Assembly: GCA_947000775.1 (NCBI GenBank)
Contig: CAMQGK010000040.1
Location: forward strand, 1 to 64,000
From: Pterois miles
Taxonomy: Eukaryota; Chordata; Actinopteri; Perciformes; Scorpaenidae
Direction of reading: 5' to 3'
DNA: 64,000 nt
The notes beneath the pieces were generated by a model. The model was not told the origin of the DNA, made no database searches, and was given only the letters and a program-made list of their open reading frames with translations. Below are positions 60,023-64,000 of this stretch, one piece after another. Positions within the stretch are counted from its first letter, which is position 1, and the number at the start of each line of letters is the position of its first letter. Both the position numbers and the translations under genes were made by a program.

Positions 60023-61374
60023 ATCCTGGTCTCATCTGAAACTAGAGAACCTGATGGATCCATCAGAACCAACCAGGTCAGACTAGCTGGTAGTGAAGGA
60101 GGTTAAATGAGGCTCCAGACTTGACCTCTGACCTCCAGATGTGTGGATGTAAATGGGTTCTCTGGGTCCCCATCAGTCTCCCCTTTACAGACATGCCCAC
60201 TTTATGATAGTCCCAGTCAGTCTGGATCAAGTCCTAGTCAAGTCAGCACTCTGACACACTGACAGCTGTTGTTGCCTGTTGGGCTGCAGTTTGCCATGTT
60301 CTGATTGGAGCAGATTGTTGATGCTAAAGTCAGAACCTGGGAGGGTTTCTGGACTATATCTGTTATTGATTAGTGTTGTTATTGATTTACAATAATAAAT
60401 ATATACATACATTTACATAAAGCAGCATATTAGTCCACTAACATGTTGATCAGAGGATTAAATACTGGATTGATCTCCCTTTAAGGTTCATTTATAACAG
60501 ATAAAAAATGTGATTAATTTGTGTTTTATCATGATTAACTATTATAATTGACTGACAGCCTACTTACTGTATTATATAAATTATTAACCTCTTAATAATC
60601 TGACGGCCCGCCAGCAGGCCTGGACGCTGTTCAGTGTTATAGCGATTATTTTTTTTGAAGCGATTTCATCTATCCATACATCCATCATCTATCCATCCAT
60701 CCATCATCTATCCATCCATTCATTATTTAGGATGAGAAAGAAAGAGGAAGAGGAGAGGATGAAAAAAATATTGATTGTCTGCACCTATTGATTATTTTTT
60801 TAGCGATTAATCGAACAGTTGTTTTTAGGAAGCTCCAGAGGCCCTTCCGCTCGGTGGACTGTAATGACTGTGGTGACTGAAATAGACAGAAATGAAGTCT
60901 GCTACTGGAGATGTACAACGCTGTCAGATTAGCTCTGAGGAGGTTGCAGACCCCTGATATAGATCACACATGGATTAATGGAGCAGCAGCTGCTTGACAG
61001 CGTTACATTTCTCACATTGATCCTTCGTCTGGTGACCTCTAAAACTTCTGGTCCACAGAAGGTGTCTGCTTCGTCCTTAAAAACCAACAGCAGCATTACC
61101 TTAGGTTAAACAAAAGCTGCAGCCTCAATCTATTACAGTGTGCTTGTTTCTCTTTTCAGCGTGCTTTTAATTTTCTGAATCAGTTAAGCATAACACTGCC
61201 AGCAATCCATTTTTCAGAGGGGCGGTTATGAACATTATAATTGGGCTTTTTTTGGTGTAAAATTCTTGGATCCCCTCTCCTGATTGTATTTGTGTCCCTT
61301 GACGGGCCGACATGATGTCGAGATGATGTGCTATCGATCCTCGGCGCCCTCGGAGGCTCGCTCGCCGTTCCTAC
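59511..61374 (-). other. slc49a4: slc49a4 intron (1.9 kb) between first and second window exons
   Basis: Most of it is occupied by the element at 59740-60562. The remainder (60562-61374) has a (CATC)n tract near 60668-60720 and a purine-rich stretch, and nothing else recognised. Confidence 0.85.
59740..60562 (+). mobile_element. TIR element with three cores and (CTA)n tracts
   Basis: It starts ggcctgtcaaagtcaaaaca and ends ataattgactgacagcct. It holds a diverged first core, two good cores and two CTA tracts (59873-59911, 59973-60021), followed by the gacctctgacctccagatgt and gtctcccctttacagacatg modules. It has the clearest full-length structure of its family. Confidence 0.75.
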
Positions 61375-61649
61375 CTGCATACATAACCAGCTGGATTCTG
61401 TCTCGGATGGAGCTGTCGGAAGCTGCCGCCGCCGCCACCGTGGCTGCAGCCTGGGTATGGTTGGGAGCCGGTACCACCAGAGGTCCTACGACAAACGCCG
61501 CGGCGCTGCCCAGGTAGGAGAAGAGCGAGGCCACGGCCGTGGCGGTGGCCCTCTGGTCGGGGGCGAACCATGTGGTGGACAGGTAGGGGCCGGCGCTCAT
61601 CATGGTCGGGCCGGCTAAACCGTTCAGAAACTGACCTCCGTGTATCAAC
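61375..61649 (-). CDS. slc49a4: slc49a4 (dirc2) coding exon, first one in window
   Basis: This exon encodes 91 full codons beginning LIHGGQFLNGLAGP and ending RDRIQLVMYA. It matches the human SLC49A4/DIRC2 segment recalled from memory (STTWF, RATATA, SYLG, VGPLVVPAP). The acceptor is ctctgttccag and the donor is GCAG|gtaggaac; one base at each end belongs to a split codon. It contains two hydrophobic helices of the N-terminal six-helix bundle. The sequon N-H-T follows VVPAP and corresponds to the glycosylated luminal loop known in mammals. An alanine run (AAATVAAAAA) in that loop is longer than I recall for human. SLC49A4 is a lysosomal-membrane transporter of the major facilitator superfamily, reported in the literature as electrogenic and later as a proton-coupled exporter of pyridoxine. 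Upstream exons lie beyond the right edge of the window. Identification is firm; orthology rests on recalled homology. Confidence 0.93.
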
Positions 61650-61934
61650 CTGGAACAGAGACGGGTCAATTATTAATATAAATAAAGTATAAACCCACAG
61701 CTCACACTGTGAGGAAGAGGAGGGTAGAGGGCTGATGTAGAGGCATGTTTTAACAGCAGATACCAGGAGTTCTGGTCTCTTACAGGAATAACTCCTCACA
61801 GCAGGGTGATGTTAAAGGATTATAATCAGGTTAGGGTGTACCGGTGAGACCAGGTCACACCACACAGTGTTTATCTGGTTCATTAAAGTCTCATTGGGGA
61901 AGTCACAGGAACCAAGACGTCAGTACCAAGTCAC

Positions 61935-62225
61935 CACAGTACTGTAGTACCGCAGGAACCGTAGTACCGCGGGAACCGTAGTACCGCAGGAACCATAGGA
62001 CCATAGGAACCGTAGTACCGCAGGCACCGAAGTACCAAATGAACCGTAGTACCGCAGGCACCGTAGTACCAAATGAACCGTAGTACCGCAGGCAACGTAG
62101 TACCACAGGAACCGTAGTACTACAGGAACCGTAGTACTGCAGGAACCGTAGTACCGCGGGAACCGCAGTACTGTGGGAACCATAGTACCGTGGGTACCAT
62201 AGTACCATAGGAACAGTAGTACCGT
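61935..62225 (+). repeat. 17-bp minisatellite (about 17 units)
   Basis: The unit ggaaccgtagtaccgca has frequent one-base changes (ggcaccg, accatag, taccaaa). It is more diverged than the other arrays in the window. Confidence 0.9.
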
Positions 62226-62435
62226 AACAGGACTAACGGTACGGTAGGTAAACAGGACTAACGGTACGTGTCCACAGTCTCCGTCCTTTCCACACTTCCT
62301 GTCACTATATAGTATATATATATATATACTATATAGCAGCCATGCAATGAATTCTGGTAGCGAGGCGGCGCCATTAATCCAAACCAACTGTCTGAGAACA
62401 CCTGATGGTCTGTGAGCTCAGCAAAGACACCACTC

Positions 62436-63690
62436 ACTCATCCATCCATCCATCCACCCATTATTCATCCATCCATCCATCCATCCATCCATCCATCCAC
62501 CCATTCATTCATTCATCCATCCATCCATCCATCCATCCATCCACCATCCACCCATTCATTCATCCATTCATCCATATTATTCATCCATCCATCCATCCAT
62601 CCATCCACCACCACCCATTATTCATCCATTCATCCATCCATTATTCATCCATCCATTCATCCATTCATCCATCCACCCATTCATTCATTCTCCCCCCATT
62701 CATTCATTCATCCACCATCCATTCATCCATCCACCCATTCATTCACCCATTCATCCATCCATTCATCCATCCACCATCCATCCATCCATCCATCATCCAC
62801 CCATTCATTCATCCATCCACCCATTCATCCATCCACCATCCATCCATTCATTCATCCATCCCCATCCATCCATCCTCCCCCCATTCATCCATCCACCATC
62901 CATCCATTCATCCATCCACCCATTATTCATCCATTCATTCATCCATTCATTCATCCATCCATTCATTCATCCATCCACCCATTCATTCATCCATCCATCC
63001 ATCCCCCATCCATCCATCCACCCATTCATTCATCCATCCATCCATCCACCATCCATCCATCCACCCATTCATTCATCCATCCACCCATTCATTCATCCAT
63101 CCATCCATCCATTCATTCATTCATCCATTCATTCATCCATCCATCCATCCACCCCATCCATTCATCCATCCACCCATTCATTCATCCATCCACCCATTCA
63201 TCCATCCACCATCCATCCATTCATTCATCCATCCACCATCCATCCATCCATCCATCCATCCACCCATTCATTCATTCATCCATCCACCATCCATCCATTC
63301 ATCCATCCATCCACCCATTCATTCATCCATCCATTCATTCATCCATCCATTCATTCATCCATCCACCCATTCATTCATCCATCCATCCATCCCCCATCCA
63401 TCCATCCACCCATTCATTCATCCATCCATCCATCCACCATCCATCCATCCACCCATTCATTCATCCATCCATCCATTCATTCATCCATCATCCATTCATT
63501 CATCCATCCATCCATTCATTCATCCATCCATCCATCACATCATTCATCCATCCATCCATTCATTCATCCATCCATTCATTCATCCATTCATTCATCCATC
63601 CACCACCCACCATCATTCATTCATCCACCCATTCATTCATTCATCCATCCATGGATGAATGAATGAATGATTCATTCATCCATCCATCCA
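62436..63690 (+). repeat. 1.25-kb (CATC)n/(CATT)n array
   Basis: Tetranucleotides CATC and CATT with CACC interruptions occur in recurrent higher-order groups (ccacccattcattcatccat). The array ends in a hairpin-forming switch of strand, ccatggatgaatgaatg then attcattcatcc at 63648-63685. Confidence 0.97.
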
Positions 63691-63837
63691 GTCAGGATGA
63701 GAAAGAAAGAGGAACGAGAGGATGAGAAAGAGGAAGAGGAAGAGGAGAAGATGAGAAAGAGGAACTGTGTGATCAGAGAATCAGGAAACCAGATTAGAAA
63801 TCTGAGCAGACGTCTGATGCTTTTGGTTTCGACTGTG

Positions 63838-64000
63838 GAGGACAGAACCTGCCAAAATAATAAATAAATAAATAAATAAATAAGCCATTAAAAGTATCAA
63901 AAATAATATTGAAAATAAATGTAATCATAGATCAATTGATCAAATGTGAAGTAAATTGATATTTCTGTTTTAATGCGTCTTCATCGTTGTATAAATTCCC
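63838..64000 (+). mobile_element. A/T-rich element start (cut by window edge)
   Basis: Gaggacagaacctgccaaaa followed by (TAAA)n and aaataatattgaaaataaat matches 5025-5160 and 45672-45830. Confidence 0.65.

Larger units (their letters stand above)
61650..64000 (-). other. slc49a4: incomplete upstream intron of slc49a4
   Basis: No further slc49a4 exon was found between the acceptor at 61650-61651 and the right edge. The stretch holds a 17-bp array, a 1.25-kb CATC array, a purine-rich stretch (63690-63775) and the start of an A/T-rich element. Confidence 0.8.

Noticed and set aside
61371..61799. 142-codon minus-strand frame overlapping the first window exon of slc49a4
   Set aside because: It is in the wrong frame relative to the conserved LIHGGQFLNG reading and runs across the splice acceptor.
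62405..63662. Two overlapping open frames of about 416 codons rich in Ser-Ile-His-Pro
   Set aside because: Both are translations of the CATC/CATT array, open in more than one frame. This is low-complexity intronic DNA.

Overview
The window looks like teleost fish chromosomal DNA. It has small exons separated by multi-kilobase introns with GT-AG borders, a tRNA-derived SINE of the fish type, LINE 3' tails ending in a GATTAATAAAGG-type sequence, many MITE-like elements with AGGGCTGTCA-type ends, and very dense mini- and microsatellites. No bacterial-type operon, rRNA gene, functional tRNA gene or CRISPR array was found.

One protein-coding gene can be supported, on the minus strand: slc49a4 (dirc2), a 12-helix major-facilitator-family transporter of the lysosomal membrane. 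Seven consecutive coding exons were read, at 61375-61649, 59381-59510, 49418-49526, 39991-40058, 32062-32189, 26649-26831 and 10263-10378. Every junction is GT-AG, all phases agree, and together they give 335 residues plus the stop. From memory of the human protein (about 478 residues), this is roughly the last 70%. The first exons lie beyond base 64000. The 3' UTR probably runs from 10262 to about 8800.

Layout from left to right. Bases 1-8800 are the downstream intergenic region: a CCAAT-bearing left edge, LINE tails, one SINE copy and an old (CTA)n repeat. Bases 8800-10378 are the 3' UTR and last exon. Bases 10379-26648 are the longest intron, with 28-bp, 61-bp/(CTA)n and 43-bp arrays. Bases 26832-59380 hold four introns with TTA-rich, 55-bp, 39-bp, 13-bp, 9-bp and 12-bp arrays and several terminal-inverted-repeat elements. 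Bases 61650-64000 are an incomplete upstream intron filled by 17-bp and (CATC)n arrays.

The striking feature is that about 11 kb (one sixth) of the window is tandem array. Several arrays are demonstrably internal to dispersed transposon-like elements whose unexpanded copies are also present here, so the origin of the minisatellites can be read within one gene. Some arrays touch splice signals: a (CA)31 tract starts 8 nt after a weak donor, and a 28-bp array supplies the likely branch point of the last intron. No new protein system was found. The novelty is in repeat architecture and its possible effect on splicing of slc49a4.
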